Positions 46,566 to 54,677 of a stretch of DNA of 64,000 nucleotides are shown piece after piece. The DNA is from CAISIP01 sp965278985. GTDB taxonomy: Bacteria > Pseudomonadota > Gammaproteobacteria > Burkholderiales > Burkholderiaceae_C. The translations under genes and the position numbers were made by a program. The stretch lies in contig OZ257131.1 in assembly GCA_965278985.1 (NCBI GenBank), positions 4,464,001 to 4,528,000 on the forward strand. The letters run 5' to 3'. A model generated the notes under the pieces. It worked only from the letters and a program-made list of their open reading frames with translations. It made no database searches and had not been told where the DNA came from. Within the stretch, counting starts at the first letter, position 1. Each line of letters begins with the position of its first letter.

Positions 46566-48161
46566 GTGCAAGCCCTGTTCATCCGCTCCGCAGCCGCCAT
46601 CGCGGTGGCCTCCGCCTTCGCCCTGCCTGCCCACGTGCTGGCCGCCACGCCGAAGGACACGCTGGTCATCGCCTGGGCCATCGACGACATCATCACGATG
46701 GACCCGGCCGAGTCTTTCGAGATCTCCGCCGGCGAGATCATGGGCAACACCTATGACCGCCTGCTGCGCCTGGACCCGAACGACCCCTCCAAGCTGGTCG
46801 GCGACATCGCCTCGTCGTGGAACGTGTCGCCCGATGGCAAGACCTACACCTTCGAACTCAAGCCCAACCTGAAGTTCGCCTCGGGCAACCCGCTGACGGC
46901 CGAGGACGTGGTGTTCTCGCTGCAGCGCGCTGTGCTGCTGAACAAGACGCCGGCCTTCATCCTGAACCAGTTCGGGCTGACCAAGGACAACGTCAAGGAC
47001 AAGGTGCGCCAGGTGGGCCCCACCACCGTTGTCTTCCAGACCGACAAGGAATACGCGCCCTCCTTTGTCTACAACTGCCTGACCGCCAACATCGCCGCCA
47101 TCGTCGACAAGAAACTCGTGATGTCCAACGAGAAGGCCGGCGACATGGGCTACGGCTGGCTCAAGACCAACTACGCCGGCTCCGGCCCGATGAAGCTGCG
47201 CGAGTGGCGCGCCAACGAGATCATCGCGATGGAGGCCAACCCCAACTACTACGGTACCAAGGCCAAGCTGGCCCGCGTGATCTACCGCCACGCGAAGGAA
47301 GCCTCCGCGCAACGCCTGCTGCTGGAGAAGGGCGACGTGGACGTGGCACGCAACCTCTCGCCCGAGGATCTGACGGCCCTGGGCAAGAACAAGGACATCA
47401 AGACCACCTCCACGCCCAAGGGCACGGTCTACTACATCAGCCTGAACCAGAAGAACCCCAACCTCGCCAAGCCCGAGGTGCGCGAGGCCATGAAGTGGCT
47501 GATCGACTACGACGCCATCGGCAAGACGCTGATCAAGGACATCGGCGTCATCCACCAGAACTTCCTGCCCGTGGGCCTGCTGGGTGCCAGCACCGCGAAG
47601 CCTTACAAGCTCGACGTGGACAAGGCCAAGGAACTGCTCAAGAAGGCAGGTCTCGCCAACGGCTTCAAGGTCAGCATCGACATGCGCACCACGCAGCCGG
47701 TGCAGGGCATCACCGAGAACTTCCAGCAGACCGCCAAGCGCGCCGGCATCGACATCGAGATCATCCCCGGCGACGGCAAGCAGACGCTGACCAAGTACCG
47801 CGCGCGCCAGCACGACATGTACATCGGCCAGTGGGGCGCCGACTACTGGGATCCGCACACCAATGCCGACACCTTCGCGCGCAACCCCAACAACGCCGAC
47901 GACGCGCCCGCCAAGCCCCTGGCCTGGCGCAACGCCTGGGACATCCCCGAGCTGACCAAGCAGGCCGATGCCGCCGTGCTGGAGAAGGACGCCACCAAGC
48001 GCAAGGCCATGTACGAGAAGATGCAGGACGAGTTCCGCAAGACCAGCCCCTTCGTGATGATCTTCCAGCAGAACGAAGTGGCCGCCATGCGCAGCAACGT
48101 GCAAGGCTTCAAGCTGGGCGTGACCTCCGACACCACCTACGTCTTCAAGGTCTCCAAGTAA
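46566..48161 (+). CDS. Peptide-type ABC transporter substrate-binding protein (first system)
   Basis: A 531-residue binding protein of the DppA/OppA family (SBP_bac_5). The GTG at 46566 is preceded by AAGGAG and starts a signal peptide ending near VLAAT (about 25). The mature part opens with LVIAWAIDDIITMDPAESFE. WNVSPDGKTYTFELKP (near 85) is a family hallmark. It is the first gene of a five-gene importer. The 217-bp gap upstream holds no gene; the short inverted repeat GTGCA/TGCAC near 46490-46505 is a weak operator candidate. Confidence 0.93.
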   Translation: MQALFIRSAAAIAVASAFALPAHVLAATPKDTLVIAWAIDDIITMDPAESFEISAGEIMGNTYDRLLRLDPNDPSKLVGDIASSWNVSPDGKTYTFELKPNLKFASGNPLTAEDVVFSLQRAVLLNKTPAFILNQFGLTKDNVKDKVRQVGPTTVVFQTDKEYAPSFVYNCLTANIAAIVDKKLVMSNEKAGDMGYGWLKTNYAGSGPMKLREWRANEIIAMEANPNYYGTKAKLARVIYRHAKEASAQRLLLEKGDVDVARNLSPEDLTALGKNKDIKTTSTPKGTVYYISLNQKNPNLAKPEVREAMKWLIDYDAIGKTLIKDIGVIHQNFLPVGLLGASTAKPYKLDVDKAKELLKKAGLANGFKVSIDMRTTQPVQGITENFQQTAKRAGIDIEIIPGDGKQTLTKYRARQHDMYIGQWGADYWDPHTNADTFARNPNNADDAPAKPLAWRNAWDIPELTKQADAAVLEKDATKRKAMYEKMQDEFRKTSPFVMIFQQNEVAAMRSNVQGFKLGVTSDTTYVFKVSK

Positions 48162-48188
48162 GTCCGGACTGCTTCACGGCGTCCTGCC

Positions 48189-49259
48189 TTGAGCGCTTCG
48201 TCCACCGCGCCGGTTTCCGGCGCCCCCCGCAACACGCGCCGCTGGCGCATGCTGCGCTCCGTTGGCAACTTCCTGGTGGTCATCTTCCTGACCTACCTGG
48301 GGTTGCTGGCCGTGACCTTCTTCATCGGCCGCGTGATCCCCATCGACCCGGTGCTGGCCATCGTGGGTGACCGCGCCAGCGAGGAGATCGTGCAGCGCGT
48401 GCGCGAAGAGCTGGGCCTGAACAAGCCGCTGTGGGAGCAGTTCTGGATCTACCTGCAGAAGGCGGTGCAGGGCGATTTCGGCACCTCGGTGCTGACCTCC
48501 AACCCGGTCATGAAGGACATCCAGCGCACCTTCCCCGCGACCATCGAACTGGCCACGCTGGGCATCATCCTCGGGGCTGGCATCGGCATCCCGCTGGGCG
48601 TGTGGGCGGCCGTGCGCCGTGGCGGCCTGGCCGACCAGGCGGTGCGCGTGATGGGGCTCATCGGGTACTCGGTGCCGATCTTCTGGCTGGGCCTGATGGC
48701 GCTGGTGCTGTTCTATGCCAAGCTGGACTGGGTGGCCGGGCCGGGGCGCATCGACGTGACCTATGAGTACAGCGTGACGCTGGAGAGCGGCTTCCTGCTG
48801 CTGGACACGGCGCGCCAGGGCCAGTGGGAGGCCTTCGGCAACGTGTTGTCGCACCTGATCCTGCCGGCCTCGCTGCTGGGGTATTTCTCGCTGGCATATA
48901 TCAGCCGCATGACACGCTCCTTCATGCTCAACGAGTTGTCGCAGGAATACGTGATCGCCGCGCGCGCCAAGGGCCTGTCGGAGACCCGCATCATCTGGCG
49001 CCATGCGCTGCGCAATGCCATGGTGCCGCTGGTGACGGTGGTGGCGCTGTCCTATGCCGGTTTGCTGGAGGGCTCGGTGCTGACCGAGACCGTCTTCGCC
49101 TGGCCGGGCCTGGGCCTGTACATCACGAACTCGCTGCAGAACGCCGACATGAACGCGGTGCTGGGCGGCACGCTGGTGGTGGGCTCGGTATTCATCGGGC
49201 TGAACCTGTTGTCCGATTTGTTGTACCGCGTGCTGGACCCCCGCACGCGCACGCGATGA
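48189..49259 (+). CDS. Peptide-type ABC permease, DppB type (first system)
   Basis: A 356-residue inner-membrane permease with about six membrane segments. An ERT-type ENELGLNKPL-like region (REELGLNKPLWEQF) after the first segment and the EAA loop (IAARAKGLSETRIIWRHALR, near 256-275) are typical. The frame begins with a TTG at 48189; the ATG at 48249 would lose a non-conserved 20-residue tail. Neither has an obvious ribosome site. It overlaps the next permease by ATGA. Confidence 0.9.
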   Translation: MSASSTAPVSGAPRNTRRWRMLRSVGNFLVVIFLTYLGLLAVTFFIGRVIPIDPVLAIVGDRASEEIVQRVREELGLNKPLWEQFWIYLQKAVQGDFGTSVLTSNPVMKDIQRTFPATIELATLGIILGAGIGIPLGVWAAVRRGGLADQAVRVMGLIGYSVPIFWLGLMALVLFYAKLDWVAGPGRIDVTYEYSVTLESGFLLLDTARQGQWEAFGNVLSHLILPASLLGYFSLAYISRMTRSFMLNELSQEYVIAARAKGLSETRIIWRHALRNAMVPLVTVVALSYAGLLEGSVLTETVFAWPGLGLYITNSLQNADMNAVLGGTLVVGSVFIGLNLLSDLLYRVLDPRTRTR

Positions 49260-50185
49260 GCACCCCCGCATCTTCGGTGACCGCCAAGCCCAGCCTGCAC
49301 GAGTGGCTGATGTCCGACCGTCCGCAGTCGCGCCGGCAGGCGGCGCTGGGCCGCGCCTATGGCGGCTGGCGCACCTTTGCGCGCAACCGCCTCGCCATGC
49401 TGGGCCTGGCCATCGTGCTGGCGCTGGTGCTGATGGCGATCTTCGCGGGCGCGCTGGCACCACACTCCCCGTACGAGGGCGACCTGGCGCAGCGGCTGCA
49501 GGCGCCTTCGGCCATGCACTGGTTCGGCACCGACGACCAGGGCCGCGACATCCTCTCGCGCGTGTTGTACGGCTCGCGCATCACGCTGTACGTGGTGGTG
49601 CTGGTGGCGATCCTCGCCGCGCCCATCGGCCTCATCGTGGGCACGGTGGCGGGTTATGCGGGTGGCTGGGTCGATGCGGTGCTGATGCGCATCACGGACA
49701 TCTTCCTGGCCTTTCCCCGGCTGATCCTGGCGCTGGCGTTTGTCGCCGCATTGGGGCCGGGCATCGAGAACGCGGTGATCGCCATTGCCATCACGTCGTG
49801 GCCACCCTATGCACGCATCGCCCGCGCCGAGACGCTCACCATCCGCCAGGCCGACTACATCGCCGCCGTGCAGCTGATCGGGGCATCGCCATGGCGCATC
49901 GTGCTGCGCCACATCATGCCGCTGTGCGTGTCCTCGGTGATCGTGCGCGTGACGCTGGACATGGCGGGCATCATCCTCACGGCTGCGGGCCTGGGCTTCC
50001 TGGGGCTGGGCGCGCAGCCGCCCATGCCCGAGTGGGGCGCGATGATCGCCAATGGCCGGCTCTTCGTGCTGGACCAGTGGTGGGTGGCGGCGGCACCGGG
50101 CGCGGCCATCTTCGTGGTGAGCCTGGCCTTCAACCTGCTGGGCGACGGGCTGCGCGATGCGCTGGATCCGAAGGGCGTGAAATGA
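49256..50185 (+). CDS. Peptide-type ABC permease, DppC type (first system)
   Basis: A 309-residue permease with about six membrane segments. HWFGTDDQGRDILSRVLYGS (near 87-106) is the DppC/OppC periplasmic-loop hallmark, and the EAA loop lies in IRQADYIAAVQLIGASPWRI near 196. ATGA overlaps couple it to the DppB-type gene before and the ATPase gene after. Confidence 0.93.
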   Translation: MSTPASSVTAKPSLHEWLMSDRPQSRRQAALGRAYGGWRTFARNRLAMLGLAIVLALVLMAIFAGALAPHSPYEGDLAQRLQAPSAMHWFGTDDQGRDILSRVLYGSRITLYVVVLVAILAAPIGLIVGTVAGYAGGWVDAVLMRITDIFLAFPRLILALAFVAALGPGIENAVIAIAITSWPPYARIARAETLTIRQADYIAAVQLIGASPWRIVLRHIMPLCVSSVIVRVTLDMAGIILTAAGLGFLGLGAQPPMPEWGAMIANGRLFVLDQWWVAAAPGAAIFVVSLAFNLLGDGLRDALDPKGVK

Positions 50186-51042
50186 ACGCGAGCACCCCCT
50201 CGAAGCAGGAGCCGGTGCTGGTCGTCGACGACCTGCGCGTGGCCTTCCCCAACCGCGAAGGCGGCATGACCGAAGCCGTGCGTGGCGTGTCCTTCACACT
50301 CGGCCGCGAGCGCCTGGGCATCGTGGGCGAATCCGGCTCGGGCAAGTCGCAGACCGGCCGCGCCATCCTCGGCCTCACTGCGCCCGGCGGGCTGGTGACG
50401 GCCAAGCGCCTGGCCTTCCACGGCACGGACCTGCTGCATTGCACGCCGAAGCAGCGGCGGGAGATGCGCGGCGGACGCATTGCCATGGTGCTGCAGGACC
50501 CGAAGTTCTCGTTGAACCCCGTGATGAGCATCGGCGCGCAGATCGAGGAGACGCTGGGAGCCCACACCCGCGTGAGCGCACGCGAGGCCCGCGCCAAGGC
50601 GCTGGAAGCGCTGGCGGCGGTGCAGATCGACCAGCCCGAGCGCGTCTACAAGCTGTACCCGCACGAGGTTTCGGGTGGCATGGGCCAGCGCGCCATGATC
50701 GCCATGATGCTGATCGCCAACCCCGAGCTGCTGATCGCCGACGAGCCCACCTCCGCGCTGGACGTGACGGTGCAACTGCAGGTGCTGGCCATCCTGGACA
50801 AGCTGGTGCGCGAGCGGGGCATGGGGCTGGTCTTCATCTCGCACGACCTGCGGCTGGTGTCCACCTTCTGCGACCGTATTTTGGTGATGTATGCGGGCCG
50901 GGTGGTGGAGGAAATCTCCGCCGGCAATCTCAATGCCGCGCAACACCCTTACACCCGCGGGCTGCTGAACTGCCTGCCGCGCTTGGGCGAGAGCCGGCAC
51001 CCGCTGCCCACGCTGGACCGCCGGCCGGAATGGGCGCTGTGA
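50182..51042 (+). CDS. Peptide-type ABC ATPase, DppD type (first system)
   Basis: A 286-residue ATPase. Walker A GESGSGKSQ is near residue 51, with Gln at the usual Thr/Ser position after GKS. The signature VSGGMGQRAMIAMML is near 164 and Walker B LLIADEPTSALD near 182. The signature begins SGGMGQR, the usual DppD/OppD variant. The C-terminus HPYTRGLLNCLP matches the oligopeptide-type extension. It pairs with the downstream ATPase. Confidence 0.92.
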   Translation: MNASTPSKQEPVLVVDDLRVAFPNREGGMTEAVRGVSFTLGRERLGIVGESGSGKSQTGRAILGLTAPGGLVTAKRLAFHGTDLLHCTPKQRREMRGGRIAMVLQDPKFSLNPVMSIGAQIEETLGAHTRVSAREARAKALEALAAVQIDQPERVYKLYPHEVSGGMGQRAMIAMMLIANPELLIADEPTSALDVTVQLQVLAILDKLVRERGMGLVFISHDLRLVSTFCDRILVMYAGRVVEEISAGNLNAAQHPYTRGLLNCLPRLGESRHPLPTLDRRPEWAL

Positions 51043-51839
51043 ACGCAGCCACCACGCCTTCCTCCGTCGCTGCCACCGCGCAGATCGGGCTGGCCGTGGA
51101 CCACCTGCGCGTGGTCTACGACGGCTTCGTGGCCGTGGCCGACAGCAGCTTCCGCGTGGAACCGGGTGAGAGCTTTGGCATCGTCGGGGAATCGGGCTCG
51201 GGCAAGTCCACGGTGCTGCGCGCGATCTGCGGCCTGGCACCGCGCAGTGGGGGCACGGTACAGCTCATCGGACCGGCCAGCACATCCCTGCCCGCGCCCG
51301 GCAGCAAGGCCTTCCGCCGCCAGGTGCAAATGGTGTTCCAGGACCCCTATGGTTCGCTGCACCCGCGCCAGACCGTGGACCGCATCCTGGCCGAACCGCT
51401 GGCCATCCACGGCATCGGCGACGCCGAGGCCCGCATCGAGCGCGCGCTGGACGAGGTGGGGCTGGGCAACGGTTTTCGTTTTCGTTACCCGCACCAGCTC
51501 TCGGGCGGCCAGCGCCAGCGCATCGCCGTGGCACGCGCGCTGATCCTGGAGCCGCAGATCATGCTGCTGGACGAACCCACCTCCGCGCTGGACGCCTCGG
51601 TGCAGGCCGAGGTGCTGAACCTGCTCGAAGACCTGCGCCGCAGGCGCGGCCTGACCTTCATCATGGTCAGCCACGACCTGGCCGTGGTCACCCACATGTG
51701 CCAGCGGCTGATGGTGATGCAGCGCGGGCAGACGGTGGAGATGCTCTCGGCCGCCGACCTGGCGGCGCACCGCGTGACGCAGGACTACACGCAGCGGCTG
51801 ATGACGGCGTCGGCGGGATTCGTGCGGGCTTCCGCTTGA
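51030..51839 (+). CDS. Peptide-type ABC ATPase, DppF type (first system)
   Basis: A 269-residue ATPase. Walker A GESGSGKST is near residue 51, VFQDPYGSLHPRQTV near 103, the signature LSGGQRQRIAVARAL near 158 and Walker B IMLLDEPTSALD near 178. The start could be ATG at 51030 or GTG at 51039; the latter would give a GTGA overlap with the DppD-type stop. Compared with typical DppF the C-terminal oligopeptide extension is short. It is the last importer gene before the DUF4143 ATPase. Confidence 0.9.
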   Translation: MGAVNAATTPSSVAATAQIGLAVDHLRVVYDGFVAVADSSFRVEPGESFGIVGESGSGKSTVLRAICGLAPRSGGTVQLIGPASTSLPAPGSKAFRRQVQMVFQDPYGSLHPRQTVDRILAEPLAIHGIGDAEARIERALDEVGLGNGFRFRYPHQLSGGQRQRIAVARALILEPQIMLLDEPTSALDASVQAEVLNLLEDLRRRRGLTFIMVSHDLAVVTHMCQRLMVMQRGQTVEMLSAADLAAHRVTQDYTQRLMTASAGFVRASA

Positions 51840-51876
51840 GAACAGGCTGCGGCGCCTGATGGGCGCTTTCGCGACT

Positions 51877-51915
51877 TTCGTGCAAATCGAAGATAATTTC
51901 TTCAATTTGCACGAA
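51877..51915. promoter_or_regulatory. 39-bp near-perfect palindrome before the DUF4143 ATPase
   Basis: TTCGTGCAAAT (51877-51887) is the exact reverse complement of ATTTGCACGAA (51905-51915). Inside, GAAGA (51889-51893) pairs with TCTTC (51899-51903) around TAATT. Only C51888/A51904 fail to pair. A -10-like GATAAT lies inside it at 51892-51897, and the gene starts 12 nt later. It looks like an autoregulatory operator, or a recognition site of the ATPase. It is strikingly A/T-rich for the region. Confidence 0.8.
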
Positions 51916-51926
51916 CTGCCCCGTAC

Positions 51927-53090
51927 ATGATCTCCCGCGACATCGCGCCCCTGGTCTTGCAGCTGGCGCGTCAGTACCCCGTACTGACGCTCACGGGACC
52001 ACGCCAGAGCGGCAAGACCACGCTGTGCCGCGCGCTGTTTCCCGGCAAGCCATACGTCACGTTGGAAGACCCCGATGTGCGCCGTTTCGCGGAAGAGGAC
52101 CCACGTGGCTTTCTTGGCAGCTACGCGCAAGGCGCGGTCTTCGACGAGATCCAGCGTGCGCCGATGCTGCCGTCCTACCTGCAGGCCATGGTGGACGCAG
52201 ATGCGTCGTCCGGCCGATTCATCCTCACGGGCAGCCAGCAGTTCGAGCTGATGTCCCAGGTGAGCCAATCGCTGGCGGGGCGCACCGCCGTGCTCAGGCT
52301 CCTGCCGTTCTCGCTGGCGGAGACGGCGCGCATGCACCCCGTCGCCAGCCTGCCGCATACTTTGTTGTGCGGCTTCTATCCGCGCATCCACGACCAGCAG
52401 CTCGACCCCACGCAGGCGCTGGGCAACTACTTCGCGACCTACGTGGAGCGCGACCTGCGCCAGCTCGCTGCCGTGCACGACCTGCAGCGCTTCGAACGCT
52501 TCGTGCGCCTGTGCGCAGGCCGCGTGGGCCAGTTGCTGAACCTCACGAGCCTGGGCAACGACGCGGGGGTGACACACACCACGGCACGCGCCTGGATCGA
52601 CCTGCTGCAGACCAGCTTCATCGTGCACCTCCTGCCACCCTGGTTAACGAACACCAGCAAGCGCCTTGTGAAAAGCCCCAAGCTGTACTTCCACGACGTC
52701 GGCCTGGCTTGCTGGCTCCTGGGCCTGCGCGAGCCCGAACAGGTGGCACGCGATCCACTGCTGGGTGCCCTGTTCGAGAATTTCATCGTGATGGAGGCCC
52801 TGAAGGACCGCTTCAACCAGGGGGGTACCCCCGAGATGTATTTCTACCGCGATGCCGTGGGCAACGAACTCGACCTGCTGTTGCCGGAAGGCCGCCAGTT
52901 GCGCGCCGTCGAGGTCAAGGCGGGCGCCACCGTGAACCCCGACTACTTCCGCGGCCTGCGCAGCTTCCAGGAGGCCTTTCCGCAAACGCTCAGTGGCGGT
53001 AGCGTGGTGTATGGCGGCGACACGAGTCAGAACCGCAGCGACTGGCCAGTGATCTCCTGGAAACGGCTGCAGACACCACCGGCCCGATGA
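51927..53090 (+). CDS. AAA ATPase with DUF4143 domain
   Basis: A 387-residue protein. Walker A GPRQSGKTT is at about residues 24-32, Walker B AVFDEIQRAP near 69, and the sensor region ILTGSQQFELMSQV near 98. The C-terminal DUF4143 part contains FYRDAVGNELDLLLPEG (near 308) and VEVKAG (near 330), a D...ExK arrangement like PD-(D/E)xK nucleases. Its biological role is not established in the family. It is inserted between a peptide importer and a dipeptidase, with its own palindrome and A/T-rich leader. Confidence 0.88.
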   Translation: MISRDIAPLVLQLARQYPVLTLTGPRQSGKTTLCRALFPGKPYVTLEDPDVRRFAEEDPRGFLGSYAQGAVFDEIQRAPMLPSYLQAMVDADASSGRFILTGSQQFELMSQVSQSLAGRTAVLRLLPFSLAETARMHPVASLPHTLLCGFYPRIHDQQLDPTQALGNYFATYVERDLRQLAAVHDLQRFERFVRLCAGRVGQLLNLTSLGNDAGVTHTTARAWIDLLQTSFIVHLLPPWLTNTSKRLVKSPKLYFHDVGLACWLLGLREPEQVARDPLLGALFENFIVMEALKDRFNQGGTPEMYFYRDAVGNELDLLLPEGRQLRAVEVKAGATVNPDYFRGLRSFQEAFPQTLSGGSVVYGGDTSQNRSDWPVISWKRLQTPPAR

Positions 53091-53131
53091 CGCCCACAAT
53101 GCCCCTCACTCTCCACACCGAGACCACCACC

Positions 53132-54106
53132 ATGTCCACCACCCCCCTGCGCTGGGAATCCCACGCCTGCCTGCCCCTGCACCCCGACGCCAGCTTCGCC
53201 CCCATCGAGGCGCTGCACGCAGCAGGCGTGCACTATGTGTCCATCAACATCGGCATGGACATGAACCCGCTGCCCCAGGTGATGTCGGTGATCGCGGGGT
53301 TCCGCGCCACCATCGCGGCACATCCCGAGCGGTATGTCTTCGCCAACACGGTGCAGGATGTGCGCGACGCGGCATTCCAGGGCAAGCTGGCCGTGGGCTT
53401 CGACCTGGAAGGTGCGCTGCCGCTGCTGGAGCAGCCCGACATGGTGGCGCTGTACAAGCAGCTGGGCGTGCGCCAGATCCACCTGGCCTACAACCGCAAC
53501 AACAGCGTGGCGGGCGGCTGCCACGACGAGCCGCAGCACCTCACCCCGCTGGGCCGCAAGGTGGTCGATGCCATCCACGCGGCCGGCGTGCTGATGGACT
53601 GCTCCCATACCGGGCGCCTGTGCAGCCTGGACATCATGGCCCACTCCAGTGGACCGGTGATCTTCAGCCACGCCAACCCGCTGGCGCTGGTGGAGCATGG
53701 CCGCAACATCACGGACGAACAGATACGCGCCTGTGCTGCCACCGGTGGCGTGGTGTGTGTGTCGGGCGTGTCGATGTTCCTGGGCACCCGCACGCCCGAC
53801 GCCGACGACGTGGCACGGCACGCCGCCTACGTGGCCAACCTGGTAGGCGTGCAGCACGCCGGCATCGGCCTGGACATCAGCTTCTCGCAGCCCGAGCTGG
53901 ACGACAACCCGCCCAACTTCGACCCCTCGTACTGGTGGCCCGCCTCGGCCGGTTACAAGCGCGGCATCGAACGCACGGTGTACCCGCCGGTGGAAAGCTG
54001 GAAGGTGCTGGGCGAGGCGCTGCAGCGCACCGGCATGAGCGCCGATGAGGCGGCGCTGGTGATGGGTGGGAACATGGCGCGGGTGGCGGAGAAGGTCTGG
54101 GGCTAA
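53132..54106 (+). CDS. Membrane dipeptidase (M19 family), short type
   Basis: A 324-residue M19 peptidase-like protein. The family's Glu (FDLEGALPLL, near 92), AYNRNNSVAGGCHD (near 115), the His in MDCSHTG (near 158) and the His in FSHANPLAL (near 180) are present, as is IGLDISF near 244. The N-terminal HxD of canonical M19 enzymes is here ESHACLPLHPD: His is kept but Asp is Cys. It lies behind a peptide importer, which fits dipeptide use. ATG 53087 overlapping the previous stop and ATG 53132 are both possible; 53132 starts the family match. Confidence 0.85.
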   Translation: MSTTPLRWESHACLPLHPDASFAPIEALHAAGVHYVSINIGMDMNPLPQVMSVIAGFRATIAAHPERYVFANTVQDVRDAAFQGKLAVGFDLEGALPLLEQPDMVALYKQLGVRQIHLAYNRNNSVAGGCHDEPQHLTPLGRKVVDAIHAAGVLMDCSHTGRLCSLDIMAHSSGPVIFSHANPLALVEHGRNITDEQIRACAATGGVVCVSGVSMFLGTRTPDADDVARHAAYVANLVGVQHAGIGLDISFSQPELDDNPPNFDPSYWWPASAGYKRGIERTVYPPVESWKVLGEALQRTGMSADEAALVMGGNMARVAEKVWG

Positions 54107-54153
54107 GGCCTTGGGATAGTGCAGCGGCCCCCTCGCGGCATAGAATTGTTCGC

Positions 54154-54378
54154 ATGGACGCCGCCCAGATCGAATCCGAAGCCCTTGCATTGCCCGCGGA
54201 TGCACGCGCCTCTCTGGCGCGCCGGCTGCTGCTGAGCCTGGAAGATGTCACCGAGCAAGAGTTCGATCGCCTGTGGGGCGAAGAATCCGCGCGCCGCGCA
54301 GCAGAAGCGGATGCGGGCACCACAGTCGCCATCCCGGGTGAGGAAGTTGCAAGGAAGGCCCGCGCGCTGGTGCAATGA
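54154..54378 (+). CDS. Addiction-module antitoxin (unstable antitoxin family)
   Basis: A 74-residue protein of the small acidic antitoxin family paired with RelE/ParE toxins. ALALPADARASLARRLLLSL (about residues 10-29) is the characteristic core, followed by the acidic WGEESARRAAEAD. The stop overlaps the toxin start by ATGA. It neutralises the partner toxin and probably represses its own promoter. No clear palindrome was found in the 47-bp upstream gap. Confidence 0.87.
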   Translation: MDAAQIESEALALPADARASLARRLLLSLEDVTEQEFDRLWGEESARRAAEADAGTTVAIPGEEVARKARALVQ

Positions 54379-54677
54379 CCCACAGCTTTCTTCCGGGTGC
54401 GGAAGCGGAGTATCTGGACGCAGTGCGCTTCCTGGAGGAACGAAGCCGTGGCTTGGGCGCCGCGCTGATCGCCGAGTTCGAACGCGTCATCGGCATCGCT
54501 GCATCCAGGCCTGCCAGTTGGAAACTGGTACATGCTTCCGGAATCCGCCAGATCGGCCTCAAGCGATTTCCCTACACCGTGTTCTTCCGTGTGTTGTCCG
54601 ACGGACAACTGCAAGTGACGGCATTCGCACACCAGCGGCGCCAGCCCGGCTATTGGTTACAGCGCCTCAAAAGCTGA
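54375..54677 (+). CDS. RelE/ParE-family toxin
   Basis: A 100-residue protein of the ParE/RelE fold: FLPGAEAEYLDAVRFLEERS (about residues 5-24), then RPASWKLV, RQIGLKRFPYTVFFRV and ITAFAHQRRQPGYW-like C-terminus (VTAFAHQRRQPGYWLQRL). The HQRRxPxYW end is typical of the addiction-module group. It is coupled to the antitoxin. The last 21 bp overlap, in antisense, the 3' end of the minus-strand ABC ATPase gene. Confidence 0.88.
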   Translation: MTHSFLPGAEAEYLDAVRFLEERSRGLGAALIAEFERVIGIAASRPASWKLVHASGIRQIGLKRFPYTVFFRVLSDGQLQVTAFAHQRRQPGYWLQRLKS

